Shown here: positions 44,749-55,605 of the stretch, in pieces
Layout: the number at the start of each line of letters is the position of its first letter
Position numbering within the stretch: the first letter of the stretch is position 1
Origin: Gilliamella sp. WF3-4
GTDB lineage: Bacteria > Pseudomonadota > Gammaproteobacteria > Enterobacterales > Orbaceae
Direction: 5' to 3'
DNA: 64,000 nt
Assembly: GCF_001690275.1 (NCBI RefSeq)
Contig: NZ_LZGW01000030.1
Location: 1 to 64,000, forward strand
Translations under genes and position numbers: made by a program
Notes under the pieces: generated by a model
Seen by the model: only the letters and a program-made list of their open reading frames with translations
The model's database searches: none
Told to the model about the DNA's origin: nothing

Positions 44749-45057
44749 TTTTTAAATAAAATTCTATTTGTTAGCATTTAGCTATTTGGCCTTATTTAAC
44801 GATCCGCACATTAATTTCATTTACCAGTTAGCTATTTTCAGGCCTTGTCTGATATTTTAATTGAATTTTTTGCAACCCTTTGAAACCATTTCCTCTCTCA
44901 ATTTTTGTTATTTTGATTAAAAATCGTATTAATATATAACGTCATGTTATCATCTCCTTATTTACAATAATAATTCTTATCTGGCTTGTTTTATGATGAT
45001 ATTTTGTTTTAATAATAAATATCTCTTTATATAAACGCTAATTATTGGAAATAAAAT
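44749..45057. other. AT-rich region between tRNA-Pro and asd
   Basis: 309 bp without gene, RNA motif or lysine-riboswitch-like structure recognised. It should carry the asd promoter. Confidence 0.4.
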
Positions 45058-46161
45058 ATGAAAAATGTCGGTTTTGTCGGTTGGCGCGGAATGGTTGGTT
45101 CCGTTCTTATGCAACGTATGGTTGAAGAGCACGATTTTGATTATATCAATCCTGTTTTCTTTTCTACATCTCAAGTGGGTCAAGCTGCGCCTACTTTTGG
45201 CGGTAAGACAGGGATATTACAAAGTGCAGATAATATTGATGCGTTGAAAGCATTAGATATTATTGTTACCTGCCAAGGTGGTGATTATACTTCTGAAATT
45301 TATAAAAAATTGCGTGCAACAGGTTGGCAAGGTTATTGGATTGATGCAGCATCAACACTTAGAATGGAAGATGATGCGATTATCGTGCTTGATCCTATTA
45401 ATAAAGCTAACATCCATACTGCTTTAGATAGAGGAATTAAAACCTTTGTTGGCGGTAACTGTACGGTAAGTTTAATGTTGATGTCACTGGGTGGATTATT
45501 TGCTGAAAACTTAGTTGATTGGGTATCGGTTTCAACCTATCAAGCGGCTTCTGGTGGCGGTGCGCGTCATATGCGTGAGTTGCTTACCCAAATGGGGATG
45601 TTAAATGCGGAGGTTGCTAAAGAACTACAGGATCCTAATTCTTCTATTTTAGATATTGAGCGAAAAGTGACGCAAAAAATGCGTGACGGTAGTTTACCAA
45701 CTGATAATTTTGGTGTGCCATTAGCAGGTAGTCTGATCCCTTGGATTGATAAAGCACTTGATAATGGGCAAAGTAAAGAAGAATGGAAAGGCCAAGCTGA
45801 AACCAATAAAATTTTAGGGACTGACGAGATTATTCCAGTTGATGGACTTTGTGTCCGTATTGGCGCATTACGTTGTCATAGTCAATCGTTTACGATTAAA
45901 TTGAAAAAAGATATTAGCGTGCCAGAAGTTGAAAAACTACTTGCTTCCCATAATGATTGGGTTAAAGTTGTTCCAAATGAACGTGAAATTTCGATGCGAG
46001 AGCTTACTCCTGCCGCAGTAACAGGCACTTTAACAACGCCTGTAGGCCGCTTACGTAAACTTAAGATGGGCAAAGATTATTTATCAGCTTTTACTGTCGG
46101 TGACCAATTATTATGGGGGGCAGCTGAACCATTGCGTAGAATGTTACGCATTTTAGCTTAA
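45058..46161 (+). CDS. asd: aspartate-semialdehyde dehydrogenase
   Basis: 367 residues, the enteric length. N-terminal NADP-binding [20 protein letters not shown], catalytic Cys in [16 protein letters not shown] (about residue 135) and the later [16 protein letters not shown] with the substrate His. It reduces beta-aspartyl phosphate to aspartate semialdehyde for lysine/diaminopimelate, threonine and methionine synthesis, so it is essential for peptidoglycan. Monocistronic: terminator follows at 46178. Confidence 0.97.
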   Translation: MKNVGFVGWRGMVGSVLMQRMVEEHDFDYINPVFFSTSQVGQAAPTFGGKTGILQSADNIDALKALDIIVTCQGGDYTSEIYKKLRATGWQGYWIDAASTLRMEDDAIIVLDPINKANIHTALDRGIKTFVGGNCTVSLMLMSLGGLFAENLVDWVSVSTYQAASGGGARHMRELLTQMGMLNAEVAKELQDPNSSILDIERKVTQKMRDGSLPTDNFGVPLAGSLIPWIDKALDNGQSKEEWKGQAETNKILGTDEIIPVDGLCVRIGALRCHSQSFTIKLKKDISVPEVEKLLASHNDWVKVVPNEREISMRELTPAAVTGTLTTPVGRLRKLKMGKDYLSAFTVGDQLLWGAAEPLRRMLRILA

Positions 46162-46177
46162 ACTAGATATAAAAAGT

Positions 46178-46206
46178 AAAGCCCGATTTGTTGGGCTTTA
46201 TTTTTA
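46178..46206 (+). terminator. asd terminator
   Basis: TAAAGCCC/GGGCTTTA stem, loop GATTTGTT, then TTTTT. It is downstream of asd and convergent with nagC. Confidence 0.88.
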
Positions 46207-46230
46207 TAACTATATTTTTATAACTATAGG

Positions 46231-47460
46231 CTATGATTCTTTATCTTCTAGCAATGTCATTAATAATGAACCATTAAATAAAGCTTGTTGCACTAATGCA
46301 AACGCGCCAATTGCTGAACGGTCATTGAGCGATGAACAATGAATAGTAAGATTTTTTCTTAATTCTTCTAAACTTTGTGCATTTAATGCACTATTTACCG
46401 CATGCAATAGTATTTCGGGCGATTTTGTCAATTCACCTGCTAATACAATACTTTGTGGATTAAAAATATTTACCATCATAGCAACTGCTCTACCAAGATT
46501 TTCACCGGCATCTTTGACTAACTTAATAGCCAATTCATCTCCTTGGTTAGCATATTTACAGATATTGGCAATATTACAATTACCCAAACTTAATTTAGTT
46601 GGGTAACCTTGCTCAATCATTTGTTTGGCTCGATGCTCAATTGCTTTATTAATAACTCGATTTTCTAAACAACCAAAGTTACCACAATGACAGCGCTCAC
46701 CTAATGCATCCACTTGGATATGACCAACTTCACCCACCGTTTGATTATGATTAGTTAACAGTTGTTGATTAATAATGATGCCTGATCCAACACCACGGTG
46801 TACACGAATCAAAATTGAGTCATCTACATCTTGGGTTGAGCCAAAATAACTTTCCGCTAAAGCTAAACTTTGAATATCATTACCAATAAAAATCGAAATA
46901 TTAAACTTATGATGTAATGCTTCGGCTAAAGGCCATGCTTTAACTGGAATATGCGGTGTATAACGAATAATTCCGCGTACAGAGTCGACCAAACCAGGTA
47001 GTACAACAGATATTGCCACAAGGTGTTTTATCTTTTTACTATTCTGTTCTATAAATTGTTCAATTAACGCGATTAAATACTCTTCAGCCAATTGCTGGGT
47101 AAATGTAGTTAGTGGGTAAATTTCGGTAACTAGATTTTTAGCACCAAGATCATAAAGTTCAATGGTAACACGAGAACGACTTAATTGAACAGCAATTGTT
47201 TGATAATAATCAAATTTTGCTTGTATTGAAACGGCTGGTCGCCCGCCTGTTGATTGTTGTGCATCAACTTCTTTTATTAGATTGCTTTTAAGAAGTTGAC
47301 GAGTAATTTTAGTTATACTTGCTGGTGCTAATTGGCTAATTTCCGCTAGTTGAATTCGAGATACAGGCGCTTGCTGAACAATCAAACGGTAAATCATGGC
47401 ATAATTTAATTGTTTGATTAATTCAGCATTACCAACTAGATTTAGATAATTAAAGGTCAT
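46231..47460 (-). CDS. nagC: N-acetylglucosamine repressor NagC (ROK family)
   Basis: 409 residues. N-terminal winged helix (APVSRIQLAEISQLAPASIT, KITRQLLKSNLIKEV) and a C-terminal ROK sugar-kinase-like domain with CHCGNFGCLENRV zinc motif and GEVGHIQVD. It binds GlcNAc-6-phosphate and represses the divergent nagE/nagB promoters. Last gene of nagBAC, 36 nt after nagA, as in enterics. ROK kinases would conserve a catalytic Asp in the equivalent GxxGxG region; here it is a regulator. Confidence 0.93.
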   Translation of the reverse strand: MTFNYLNLVGNAELIKQLNYAMIYRLIVQQAPVSRIQLAEISQLAPASITKITRQLLKSNLIKEVDAQQSTGGRPAVSIQAKFDYYQTIAVQLSRSRVTIELYDLGAKNLVTEIYPLTTFTQQLAEEYLIALIEQFIEQNSKKIKHLVAISVVLPGLVDSVRGIIRYTPHIPVKAWPLAEALHHKFNISIFIGNDIQSLALAESYFGSTQDVDDSILIRVHRGVGSGIIINQQLLTNHNQTVGEVGHIQVDALGERCHCGNFGCLENRVINKAIEHRAKQMIEQGYPTKLSLGNCNIANICKYANQGDELAIKLVKDAGENLGRAVAMMVNIFNPQSIVLAGELTKSPEILLHAVNSALNAQSLEELRKNLTIHCSSLNDRSAIGAFALVQQALFNGSLLMTLLEDKES

Positions 47461-47496
47461 ATTTTATCTCAATATTTTCGTTAACTATCTAGCATT

Positions 47497-48639
47497 CTAG
47501 CTGTTCATCTCTCCATTAACAATCGTTTTCACGTTTGAAAAGTCACGATCAAAAATAACCAAGTTCGCAATTTTATTTTCACTAATTGAGCCAAGTTGTT
47601 TATCAACACCAATTGCTTTTGCTGGGTAAAGTGTCGCCATTCTTAATGCTTCATCTAAGGCGATACCCACATATTCGACTGCATTTTTTACAGCTTCTAT
47701 CATGGTTAAGGAAGAGCCGCCTAACGTCCCATTTTCATCAACACATCGACCATCTTTATAATAAATGGTTTTACCTGCAAATACACCAGATTCTAAGTTT
47801 GATCCAGCAAGTAACATTGCATCGGTAATTAAAATTAAATGATCTTGTTTAATTTTGTGGCTATTGCGAATATTTGCCCAACTTACATGTTGACCATCAG
47901 CAATAACACCAACATAAACTTCAGGTTCATCATAAATAGCGCCAACAACACCAGGTTCACGCCCAGAAATATAAGGCATGGCATTAAATAGATGCGTTCC
48001 CAAACGAATACCATCGTTAAACCCTCGACGGCAATCATCATAATGGCCATTAGAATGGCCAACAGATACATGAATACCTGCATTAACCAATTGTTTGATG
48101 AAGTGGCTTTCTACTTTTTCTGGCGCTAAAGTAATAATTTTAATGACATCAGCATTTTCACATAAAAAATCAATCATTTCTTGCGATGGTTGTCGAATGA
48201 TATTTTCATCATGAATACCTTTCTTTTCAGGGCTAATATAAGGCCCTTCAAGGTGCAAGCCAAGTGCTTGGTTTTTATGCGTCGTTAGATATTCACGCAT
48301 CACTTTAACCGCTTTTATCATGAATTCATCAGTCGATGTGATTAAAGTGGGTAAATAACTAGTACAACCAGAGATAAGATTTGTTGCCTGCATTGCTTCT
48401 AAGGTTTCAACACTTAGTGCATCAAGCGTTTCATTAAATTGTACACCACCACAACCATTGACTTGAATATCAATAAACCCAGGCGCAACTATTGCGCCTT
48501 GTAAATTTTCAATGGTGATGCCCACCGGCAATTCGTTTTGTTTACAGATTTTTGCAATCTTATCACCGTCGATAATAACAGCGTGATTTTCAAGGATTTC
48601 ATAACCTGTATAAATACGGCAATTTGTTAATGCGTACAT
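47497..48639 (-). CDS. nagA: N-acetylglucosamine-6-phosphate deacetylase
   Basis: 380 residues of the amidohydrolase family: [61 protein letters not shown] and the catalytic Asp in [12 protein letters not shown]. It converts GlcNAc-6-P to glucosamine-6-P and acetate, feeding NagB. It starts 11 nt after nagB. Good ribosome-binding site (AAGGATAAA). Confidence 0.97.
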   Translation of the reverse strand: MYALTNCRIYTGYEILENHAVIIDGDKIAKICKQNELPVGITIENLQGAIVAPGFIDIQVNGCGGVQFNETLDALSVETLEAMQATNLISGCTSYLPTLITSTDEFMIKAVKVMREYLTTHKNQALGLHLEGPYISPEKKGIHDENIIRQPSQEMIDFLCENADVIKIITLAPEKVESHFIKQLVNAGIHVSVGHSNGHYDDCRRGFNDGIRLGTHLFNAMPYISGREPGVVGAIYDEPEVYVGVIADGQHVSWANIRNSHKIKQDHLILITDAMLLAGSNLESGVFAGKTIYYKDGRCVDENGTLGGSSLTMIEAVKNAVEYVGIALDEALRMATLYPAKAIGVDKQLGSISENKIANLVIFDRDFSNVKTIVNGEMNS

Positions 48640-48650
48640 AAGTTTATCCT

Positions 48651-49457
48651 TTATAAAATGGTTACTTTAAGATTATCAGTTTCCATCTGTTTAAAATATT
48701 TTAAGGTTTTCACTTTAAGATCATCAGTACTTGGTTCATCACAAACAATAATTGATGCAGGGTGCATTTGTAGTGCAGTTACGGTCCAAAGATGGTTAAC
48801 ACTACCTTCAACACCTGCTTGCAGCGCTAAGCTTTTGTTATGACCGCAAACTAACAAAATCACTTCTTGTGCATCCATTAAAGTTGCAACACCAATAGTT
48901 AATGCATGTTTTGGCACTTGATTGACATCATTATCAAAAAAGCGAGAGTTAGCAATGCGTGTGTCTTCAGTTAATGTTTTAATACGCGTACGAGAACAAA
49001 GTGAAGATCCTGGTTCATTAAAGGCAATGTGTCCATCTTGGCCAACGCCACCGACAAAAATATTAATTTTGCCATAAGCTTTAATTTTCGCTTCGTATTG
49101 ACGGCATTCTTCATCAATATCAGGTGCATTACCGTTTAGTATATGGATGTTATTTTTGTCAATATCAATATGGTTGAAAAAATTTTCATACATAAAAGTA
49201 TGATAACTTTGCGGGTGATCTTCTGGAAGCCCTACGTATTCATCCATATTAAATGTAACAACATGTTTAAAGCTAACATTTCCGGCTTTATACTGTTTGA
49301 TGAGTTGTTGATACATAACTAATGGTGAACTTCCTGTTGGTAAACCTAGCAAAAAAGGGCGCTCAGCGGTTGGTTTAAATTGGTTAATTTTATTAACAAT
49401 ACGCTCTGCAACCCAAGCGCCGACTTCTTGTGCATTTTCTAAAGGAATAAGTCTCAT
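48651..49457 (-). CDS. nagB: glucosamine-6-phosphate deaminase
   Basis: 268 residues, the enteric length. [40 protein letters not shown] (catalytic Asp), [16 protein letters not shown] (His) and a terminal VTALQMHP. It converts glucosamine-6-P to fructose-6-P and ammonia, allosterically activated by GlcNAc-6-P in the family. First gene of nagBAC, with a strong AGAGGTGAT ribosome-binding site. Divergent from nagE, sharing the regulatory region at 49458-49705. Confidence 0.97.
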   Translation of the reverse strand: MRLIPLENAQEVGAWVAERIVNKINQFKPTAERPFLLGLPTGSSPLVMYQQLIKQYKAGNVSFKHVVTFNMDEYVGLPEDHPQSYHTFMYENFFNHIDIDKNNIHILNGNAPDIDEECRQYEAKIKAYGKINIFVGGVGQDGHIAFNEPGSSLCSRTRIKTLTEDTRIANSRFFDNDVNQVPKHALTIGVATLMDAQEVILLVCGHNKSLALQAGVEGSVNHLWTVTALQMHPASIIVCDEPSTDDLKVKTLKYFKQMETDNLKVTIL

Positions 49458-49558
49458 GAGATATCACCTCTTTTGATATAATTAAATAAACTCTTTTTTT
49501 TTTAAGTAAAAAATGTTGAATATATTTTACTATATTAAGACAATAAATCAAAAAATAT

Positions 49559-49574
49559 AGTGATTTTAGTCACA
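49559..49574. promoter_or_regulatory. CRP-cAMP site in the nagB/nagE promoter
   Basis: AGTGA-TTTTAG-TCACA fits the CRP half-site spacing (TGTGA-N6-TCACA) with one mismatch. It lies about 100 bp from nagB and 130 bp from nagE, as in enterics. Confidence 0.65.
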
Positions 49575-49582
49575 AAAAAGCA

Positions 49583-49609
49583 ATAATTAATTTGCGAAGT
49601 AAAATAATA
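49583..49609. promoter_or_regulatory. candidate NagC operator
   Basis: On the minus strand the core reads TATTTTACTTCGCAAATTAA, similar to the enteric NagC boxes (AT-rich arms around a TTCGC core). It lies next to the CRP site. Confidence 0.5.
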
Positions 49610-49705
49610 TAAGATGAAATATAATAACCAAGCTGTTTTTACTTAAAAATATATAATTACACATACTTCTTTAAGTACCATTTCAACAAATATGAGGTAA
49701 CACTT

Positions 49706-51199
49706 ATGGGAATTTTAGCTTATATGCAACGTATCGGGCGCTCACTGATGGTGCCTGTTGCAGTTCTGCCGGCTGCGGCAATACTCCTCGGGATTGGCTA
49801 TTGGATTGATCCCAATGGTTGGGGGCAAAACAATATTTTCGCCGCTTTTTTAATTAAATCTGGTGGTGCAATTATTGAAAATATGCCAATACTTTTTGCT
49901 ATTGGTGTTGCTTACGGTATGTCTAAAGATAAAGATGGTGCGGCTGCCTTGTCTGGTTTGGTTGGTTTTTTAGTTGTTACAACCTTACTTTCTCCAAATT
50001 CTATTGCCTTATTTAATGGCATTGACACCAGTTTAGATGGGTGGGATGCTCAAGTTCCAGCGGCATATAAAAAAATAAATAACCAATTTATTGGTATACT
50101 TGTCGGTATTATTGCTGCGGAACTTTATAATCGTTTTAGCCAAGTTGAATTACATAGAGCATTATCTTTCTTCAGTGGTAAAAGGCTTGTACCTATTATT
50201 GTTTCAGTTGTTATGCTATTAATTTCAGCTATTTTATTTTTTGTTTGGCCGACTATCTATGATGCACTGGTCGCTTTTGGTAAATATATTAAAGAATTAG
50301 GCGCTGTTGGTGCAGGTATTTATGGGTTCTTCAACCGCTTACTTATTCCGGTTGGTTTACACCATGCTTTAAACTCAGTATTTTGGTTTGATGTGGCTGG
50401 AATTAATGATATTCCAAACTTCCTAGGTGGACAAAAATCTATTGAAAGTGGGTTAGCAACAGTAGGTATTACTGGCCGTTATCAGGCAGGATTTTTCCCT
50501 GTTATGATGTTCGGCTTGCCTGGTGCAGCGTTAGCTATGTATCATACAGCTAAAAAAGGTAATAAAGATAAAACGGCATCAATCATGTTAGCTGCTTCAT
50601 TTGCTGCATTTTTTACAGGCGTTACCGAGCCGTTAGAATTTGCCTTTATGTTTGTTGCACCTATGCTTTATTTTGTACACGCTGTTTTGGCTGGTATCTC
50701 ACTTTATATTGCTGCTGCAATGCAATGGATTGCAGGATTTGGTTTTAGTGCTGGTTTAGTGGATATGCTACTTTCAAGTCGTAATCCGCTTGCTGTTCAC
50801 TGGTATATGTTAATTCTTCAAGGATTAGTGTTCTTTGTTGTTTATTATGTGGTATTCCGCTTTGTTATTGTTAAATTTAACCTTAAAACACCGGGTCGTG
50901 AAGACGATGATACTACTGTTTCATCAACCGAAAATGTTCAGCAAAAGCAAGCTGTTGGCGATATTTCTAAACTTGCCGAGCAATATTTAGCAATTGTAGG
51001 TGGTAAAGAAAACCTAACTAATATTGATTCTTGTATTACACGTTTGCGTTTAGGTGTAAATGATTCTGATCTAATTGATGAACCAGCAGCCAAAGCACTA
51101 GGAGCAATGGCAGTTATTAAATTAGGTAAAACGGGCGTACAAATTGTCGTTGGAACGCAAGCTGAAAAAATTGCCGACGGGATGAAAAAGCTAGTCTAA
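49706..51199 (+). CDS. nagE: N-acetylglucosamine-specific PTS enzyme IICB
   Basis: 497 residues. EIIC (residues 1 to about 390; eight or more membrane segments, with LYGMSKDKDGAA-like DKDGAAALSGL, RLLIPVGLHHALNSVFWF and GVTEPLEFAFMF) and EIIB (about 410-497, with the phospho-Cys in NIDSCITRLRLGV). It takes up and phosphorylates GlcNAc. The enteric enzyme has a fused IIA, which is absent here; a separate IIA such as Crr would supply phosphate. Divergent from nagBAC. Confidence 0.93.
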   Translation: MGILAYMQRIGRSLMVPVAVLPAAAILLGIGYWIDPNGWGQNNIFAAFLIKSGGAIIENMPILFAIGVAYGMSKDKDGAAALSGLVGFLVVTTLLSPNSIALFNGIDTSLDGWDAQVPAAYKKINNQFIGILVGIIAAELYNRFSQVELHRALSFFSGKRLVPIIVSVVMLLISAILFFVWPTIYDALVAFGKYIKELGAVGAGIYGFFNRLLIPVGLHHALNSVFWFDVAGINDIPNFLGGQKSIESGLATVGITGRYQAGFFPVMMFGLPGAALAMYHTAKKGNKDKTASIMLAASFAAFFTGVTEPLEFAFMFVAPMLYFVHAVLAGISLYIAAAMQWIAGFGFSAGLVDMLLSSRNPLAVHWYMLILQGLVFFVVYYVVFRFVIVKFNLKTPGREDDDTTVSSTENVQQKQAVGDISKLAEQYLAIVGGKENLTNIDSCITRLRLGVNDSDLIDEPAAKALGAMAVIKLGKTGVQIVVGTQAEKIADGMKKLV

Positions 51200-51407
51200 T
51201 TAAGTTAAAATAAAACTTATTCGATTAAATCGACTTAATATGGTAATCCATCTTATTAATCAGCTTTGCTGAAAGATAGGGTGGATTATTTATACTATAT
51301 GAATTTATATCGTATAAAAATATAGCTAATAAAAATCAGATTAGTTTTATTGTTGAATATTATATTTGTAAAGAAGTTTCAGGAAATATATACTTTTCAC
51401 TATAAAA

Positions 51408-51761
51408 TCAAAACCGTAAGATGACATCTTGAATAGAAAGTAGTTGACTTATAGATAGCGCATCAAGCACTTTATTAGGAATATTTAATGTGGCATTTGC
51501 TAAATTTCGTGCTTCTAATGAAGATTCGCATACATAAACATCTTCGATATCATAAAGTTCAAGCATATTAAGTGTAGCAATATAATCACGCATTAAAATT
51601 TGATTAGGTTGTTGATTAGGCAATAAATGCAATACCCCATCATTTATGAAAAAAAACGAAACATGATTGATGGCTGATACAGCTAAAGCTACATCGAGCG
51701 CTTCTCGACCTTTAGCATTTCCATGCGGTGGTGAGCTAATAATAATTGCCACTTTTTTCAT
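51408..51761 (-). CDS. tusC: sulfur relay protein TusC
   Basis: 117 residues of the DsrE/DsrF fold: VAIIISSPPHGNAKGREALD, FFINDGVLHLLPNQQP and LYDIEDVYVCESSL. Works with TusB and TusD to pass sulfur from TusA to TusE for 2-thiouridine in tRNA. 15 nt after tusD. No tusB frame follows: 51200-51407 holds no coding sequence on this strand. Confidence 0.88.
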   Translation of the reverse strand: MKKVAIIISSPPHGNAKGREALDVALAVSAINHVSFFFINDGVLHLLPNQQPNQILMRDYIATLNMLELYDIEDVYVCESSLEARNLANATLNIPNKVLDALSISQLLSIQDVILRF

Positions 51762-51776
51762 TCTAACAACCTTAAA

Positions 51777-52142
51777 TCAAAATTGAACAGTACGATCTGA
51801 CATAGCAATTGATTCACTCAGTTCACCAAGCCCTGTTAATTCAAAATGTTCAGCAATATTACCCTCAGTAACACCACGTCTTTGCGCTGCTGCGACACAC
51901 ACAGCTAATGTTAATGAATATTTCTTTGCTAACTGTTGCCATGCTACAACTAAATTAAACTCATCATTAGCTGGATCGGTATAATGATTAGCATTATATA
52001 TGCCATCAGCATAAAAAAAGATATTTTTAATTGAATGAGAAGTTTTTGTCAGCAATGTATGCGCAAATTGGTAAGCGCAATAAGCAGATTGGGTCCCATA
52101 AGCAGGACCCAAAACAACAAGTGTATAATTTAATGAATTCAC
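51777..52142 (-). CDS. tusD: sulfurtransferase TusD
   Basis: 121 residues from the GTG at 52142 (reads MNSLNYTLVVLGPAYGTQSA), close to the 128 residues of the enteric protein. The longer frame to 52295 would overlap fkpA and has no homology. NIFFYADGIYNANHYTDPAN and CVAAAQRRGV with the acceptor Cys, and SGLG-like ELTGLGELSESIAMSD before RTVQF, are conserved. TusD carries the persulfide sulfur. GTG lies 5 nt beyond the fkpA stop, so they may be cotranscribed. Confidence 0.88.
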   Translation of the reverse strand: MNSLNYTLVVLGPAYGTQSAYCAYQFAHTLLTKTSHSIKNIFFYADGIYNANHYTDPANDEFNLVVAWQQLAKKYSLTLAVCVAAAQRRGVTEGNIAEHFELTGLGELSESIAMSDRTVQF

Positions 52143-52146
52143 AAAA

Positions 52147-52956
52147 TTATTTTGCTTTCTGTGAGTTAGTTTCTTGTGAATTTTGGTCTTTGGTATTACC
52201 ATTATCAATACCCAATAATTCAACTTCAAAAACCAAGGTTGAAGCAGGTTGAATAGAGGCTTTATCATTTTGACCAGGGAAACTCTGATCTCCATAAGCT
52301 AATTCAGGTGGAACCACTAGTTTAATTTTACCGCCAACGCCAATTAATTGAATGCCTTCTGTCCAACCTTTAATTACGCCGTTAAGTGGGAATGTTGCTG
52401 TTTCACCTCGATCATAAGAGCTATCAAATTTACGCCCATCAGTTAATGTCCCTGTATAATGAACAATAACGGTATCTTCAGCTGTTGGATGGCTCTCTGA
52501 ACCCTCTTTAATGATTTGATAAAGCAATCCAGATTTGGTTTTTTTAACGCCATCTTGTTTAGCAAATTCTTCACGAAATTTATTGCCAGCAGCAGTATTA
52601 TCTGCTTTTTCTTTTTCAAAACGTGCTTTACTTTCTTCTTGAATACGTTTACCAAAAGCATCTAAAACATCTTTAACTTGCTCTTTTGAAAGCTGAGATG
52701 CATCACGGAATGTTTCATTGAAACCACTGATTAAATATTCTTGATCAGGCTTAATTTCATTTTGTTCCAAATTTGATTTCATATAGGTTGCGAATGATGA
52801 ACCTAAAGCATAAGCTTCTTTTTGTGCATCAGTTGAAAGAGTGACTTTGCTTTCCGTTGTTTCAGTATTCGATTCAGCTGTTTTTTTATCATCACATCCT
52901 GATAATGCTAAAACAATGGCGCCACTTACTAAGGTCATTTTAATCAATGATTTCAT
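52147..52956 (-). CDS. fkpA: FKBP-type peptidyl-prolyl isomerase FkpA, lipoprotein form
   Basis: 269 residues. N-terminal dimerisation domain (QKEAYALGSSFATYMKSNLE) and C-terminal FKBP domain (DTVIVHYTGTLTDGRKFDSS, GVIKGWTEGIQLIGVGGKIK, KLVVPPELAYGDQSFPGQND). It folds envelope proteins. The signal peptide MKSLIKMTLVSGAIVLALSG is followed by C, giving a lipobox LSGC, so this copy is probably lipid-anchored; E. coli FkpA is soluble. Polar Asn/Gln/Lys tail at the end. Confidence 0.92.
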   Translation of the reverse strand: MKSLIKMTLVSGAIVLALSGCDDKKTAESNTETTESKVTLSTDAQKEAYALGSSFATYMKSNLEQNEIKPDQEYLISGFNETFRDASQLSKEQVKDVLDAFGKRIQEESKARFEKEKADNTAAGNKFREEFAKQDGVKKTKSGLLYQIIKEGSESHPTAEDTVIVHYTGTLTDGRKFDSSYDRGETATFPLNGVIKGWTEGIQLIGVGGKIKLVVPPELAYGDQSFPGQNDKASIQPASTLVFEVELLGIDNGNTKDQNSQETNSQKAK

Positions 52957-53187
52957 TATACTTCTCCAAGTTATAAACTTTTTAGTTGATTATTTTAATT
53001 ATTATATATGATTTGGTATAGGATAATATAGTGCTTGTGGATCATTTATTTTATAAATTTGTATTAATATGTTGATAACAAATTAGAGCAGACAATATTT
53101 CGCAATTTAAATCATCCTTGAGTGAAAGCGGTATCCTCAGTTATAATGTATAGAATTTAGAGTAAATAATGTATAAGGATAGCTATT

Positions 53188-53634
53188 TTGACTACCGAAC
53201 TTAATGCCCTTGATATTGAAGAGATCATCAGTTTATTACCCCATCGTTACCCATTTTTAATGGTTGATCGCGTGATTAGTTATGAAAAAGGTAAAACATT
53301 AAAAGCGATAAAAAATGTGACGGTGAATGAGCCATTCTTTCAAGGACACTTCCCAAACAAACCAATTTTCCCTGGTGTATTAATTTTAGAAGCCATGGCA
53401 CAAGCAACGGGTATTTTGGCATTTAAAAGCATTGAAGAGCTGTCTCCTGGGCAACTTTATTATTTCGCTTCAATTGACAAAGCGCGTTTTAAACGCCCTG
53501 TTGTACCTGGTGATCAGCTTGTACTTGATGTTGAGTATATTAAAGAGCGTCGTGGTATTGCGCTATTCCATGGTGTTGCAACTGTTGATGGCAAGTTAGT
53601 TTGCGAAGCCGAAATGATGTGCGCTCGTAAATAA
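53188..53634 (+). CDS. fabZ: 3-hydroxyacyl-[ACP] dehydratase FabZ
   Basis: 148 residues starting at TTG 53188 with AAGGA 7 nt upstream; the E. coli gene also uses TTG. The hotdog-fold signature [14 protein letters not shown] (catalytic His), [20 protein letters not shown] (Glu) and [12 protein letters not shown] is intact. Dehydrates 3-hydroxyacyl-ACP in fatty acid and lipid A precursor synthesis. First of fabZ-lpxA-lpxB-rnhB, all on the same strand. lpxD and bamA, which precede it in enterics, are not adjacent. Confidence 0.97.
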   Translation: MTTELNALDIEEIISLLPHRYPFLMVDRVISYEKGKTLKAIKNVTVNEPFFQGHFPNKPIFPGVLILEAMAQATGILAFKSIEELSPGQLYYFASIDKARFKRPVVPGDQLVLDVEYIKERRGIALFHGVATVDGKLVCEAEMMCARK

Positions 53635-53677
53635 CATTTGGTATTTAAAATATTCCAAATTGTTTTAAGGAAATACT

Positions 53678-54457
53678 ATGGCAACTGAAATACATCCAAG
53701 TTCAGTCATTGAGAAAGGCGCTAAAATTGGCGATAACGTCAAAATTGGACCTTTTTGTTTTATTGGTGAAAATGTTGAAATTGGTGACGGAACCTATTTA
53801 AAATCACACGTTGTCATCAATGGTCACACCAAAATTGGTAAAGATAACCAAATTTATCAATTTGCTTCAATTGGTGAAGTAAACCAAGATCTTAAATACC
53901 GCGGTGAGCCAACACGCACTGAAATTGGGGATCGCAATATGATCCGCGAAAGCGTAACCATTCACCGTGCTACCATTCAAGGTGGCAATTTGACTCGCAT
54001 CGGTAGTGATAATTTATTTATGATCAATGCTCATGTTGCACACGATTGTCATATTGGCGACCACTGTATCTTAGCCAACAATGCAACGCTCGGTGGGCAT
54101 GTTCAGTTAGATGATCATGTGATTATTGGCGGTATGACCGCAGTGCACCAATTTTGTGTTATTGGATCGCATGTGATGGTTGGTGGCTGTTCAGGCGTTG
54201 CGCAAGACGTTCCACCTTATGTTATTGCTCAAGGTAATCATGCAACACCTCATGGTGTAAATTACGAAGGCCTAAAACGTAGAGGGTTTAGCAAAGAAGC
54301 TTTACAAGCGATTCGCAACTGCTATAAAACCCTTTATCGAAATGGTCTAACGTTAGAAGAAGCCAAAGTTCAAATTGAAGCTGTTGCAAAACAACAGCCT
54401 GAAGCCCAACTTTTTATTGACTTCTTTACCCGTTCAACGCGAGGCATCATCCGTTAA
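53678..54457 (+). CDS. lpxA: UDP-N-acetylglucosamine acyltransferase LpxA
   Basis: 259 residues of left-handed beta-helix hexapeptide repeats ([40 protein letters not shown], with the catalytic His in [11 protein letters not shown]). A C-terminal helical domain ([20 protein letters not shown]) follows. It starts lipid A synthesis by adding 3-hydroxyacyl to UDP-GlcNAc. Shares a base with lpxB (TAATG). Confidence 0.97.
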   Translation: MATEIHPSSVIEKGAKIGDNVKIGPFCFIGENVEIGDGTYLKSHVVINGHTKIGKDNQIYQFASIGEVNQDLKYRGEPTRTEIGDRNMIRESVTIHRATIQGGNLTRIGSDNLFMINAHVAHDCHIGDHCILANNATLGGHVQLDDHVIIGGMTAVHQFCVIGSHVMVGGCSGVAQDVPPYVIAQGNHATPHGVNYEGLKRRGFSKEALQAIRNCYKTLYRNGLTLEEAKVQIEAVAKQQPEAQLFIDFFTRSTRGIIR

Positions 54458-55605
54458 TGGTCAATAAACCGTTAACTGTTGCTCTAGTTGCTGGAGAAAC
54501 CTCTGGTGATATTCTTGGCGCAGGATTGATTCGTGCGCTGAAAAAACATCACCCCAATATTGAATTTGTTGGTATTGCTGGCCCTCAAATGCAAGCCGAA
54601 GGTTGCCAAGCTTGGTATGAAATGGATGAATTGTCAGTTATGGGCATTGTTGAAGTATTGGGGCGTTTACGTCGTATTTTATCAATCCGTCGAGATATCA
54701 CTCAACGCTTAATTCAGCTTAAACCTGATATATTTATTGGTATTGACGCGCCTGATTTTAACCTTTCTTTAGAAGGCAAATTAAAGCAAGCAGGTATAAA
54801 AACCATTCATTACGTTAGCCCTTCGGTTTGGGCTTGGAAACAAAAACGTGTTTTCAAAATTAAACGCAATACCAATCTTATTTTAGCTTTTTTGCCATTT
54901 GAAAAAGCGTTTTATGATAAATTTGATGTACCTTGCCGTTTTATCGGTCACAAAATGGCGGATGACATTGCACTTAACCCAAATCAACACGCTATGCGCC
55001 AACAATTAGGTATTCCGCTTAATAGTCGTTGTATAGCTTTATTACCTGGTAGTCGTCATGCTGAAGTTGCATTATTATCAGCACCTTTTTTAAAAGCGGC
55101 AATACTCTTGCGTAAGCGCTATCCTGATCTACATATTGTTGTGCCACTAGTCAATGCGAAAAGACGACAAGAGTTTGAACAAATTAAAGCCGAAATAGCA
55201 CCAACACTTGATGTACAATTATTAGATGGACATGCCCGTGAAGCAATGATTGCCAGTAATGCCGCAATTTTAGCTTCAGGCACAGTAGCACTAGAATGTA
55301 TGTTAGCTAAATGTCCGATGGTTGTTGGCTATAAAATGAAGCCTTTCACATTTTGGCTCGCTAAAAAATTAATTAAAACACCTTATGTTTCTTTACCTAA
55401 TATTTTAGCGGGTAAAGCAATTGTGCCAGAGCTATTACAGCAAGATTGCACACCTGAAAATATTACTAATCATATTATTTCTTTTTTAGAAAGCGACAAT
55501 AGTATATTGAAGGAAACCTTTTTATCTTTACATAATCAAATTCGTTGTAATGCCGATGAACAAGCAGCACAAGCGGTAATTGATGTAATTAGAGGATCCA
55601 CATAG
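54457..55605 (+). CDS. lpxB: lipid-A-disaccharide synthase LpxB
   Basis: 382 residues, enteric length. [58 protein letters not shown] and [11 protein letters not shown] (nucleotide sugar binding). Joins two acylated glucosamines at the inner membrane. The start shares A with the lpxA stop; the stop abuts the TTG of rnhB. Confidence 0.96.
   Translation: MVNKPLTVALVAGETSGDILGAGLIRALKKHHPNIEFVGIAGPQMQAEGCQAWYEMDELSVMGIVEVLGRLRRILSIRRDITQRLIQLKPDIFIGIDAPDFNLSLEGKLKQAGIKTIHYVSPSVWAWKQKRVFKIKRNTNLILAFLPFEKAFYDKFDVPCRFIGHKMADDIALNPNQHAMRQQLGIPLNSRCIALLPGSRHAEVALLSAPFLKAAILLRKRYPDLHIVVPLVNAKRRQEFEQIKAEIAPTLDVQLLDGHAREAMIASNAAILASGTVALECMLAKCPMVVGYKMKPFTFWLAKKLIKTPYVSLPNILAGKAIVPELLQQDCTPENITNHIISFLESDNSILKETFLSLHNQIRCNADEQAAQAVIDVIRGST

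Noticed and set aside
44749..45057. Lysine riboswitch upstream of asd
   Set aside because: No recognisable core; enteric asd genes lack it as well.
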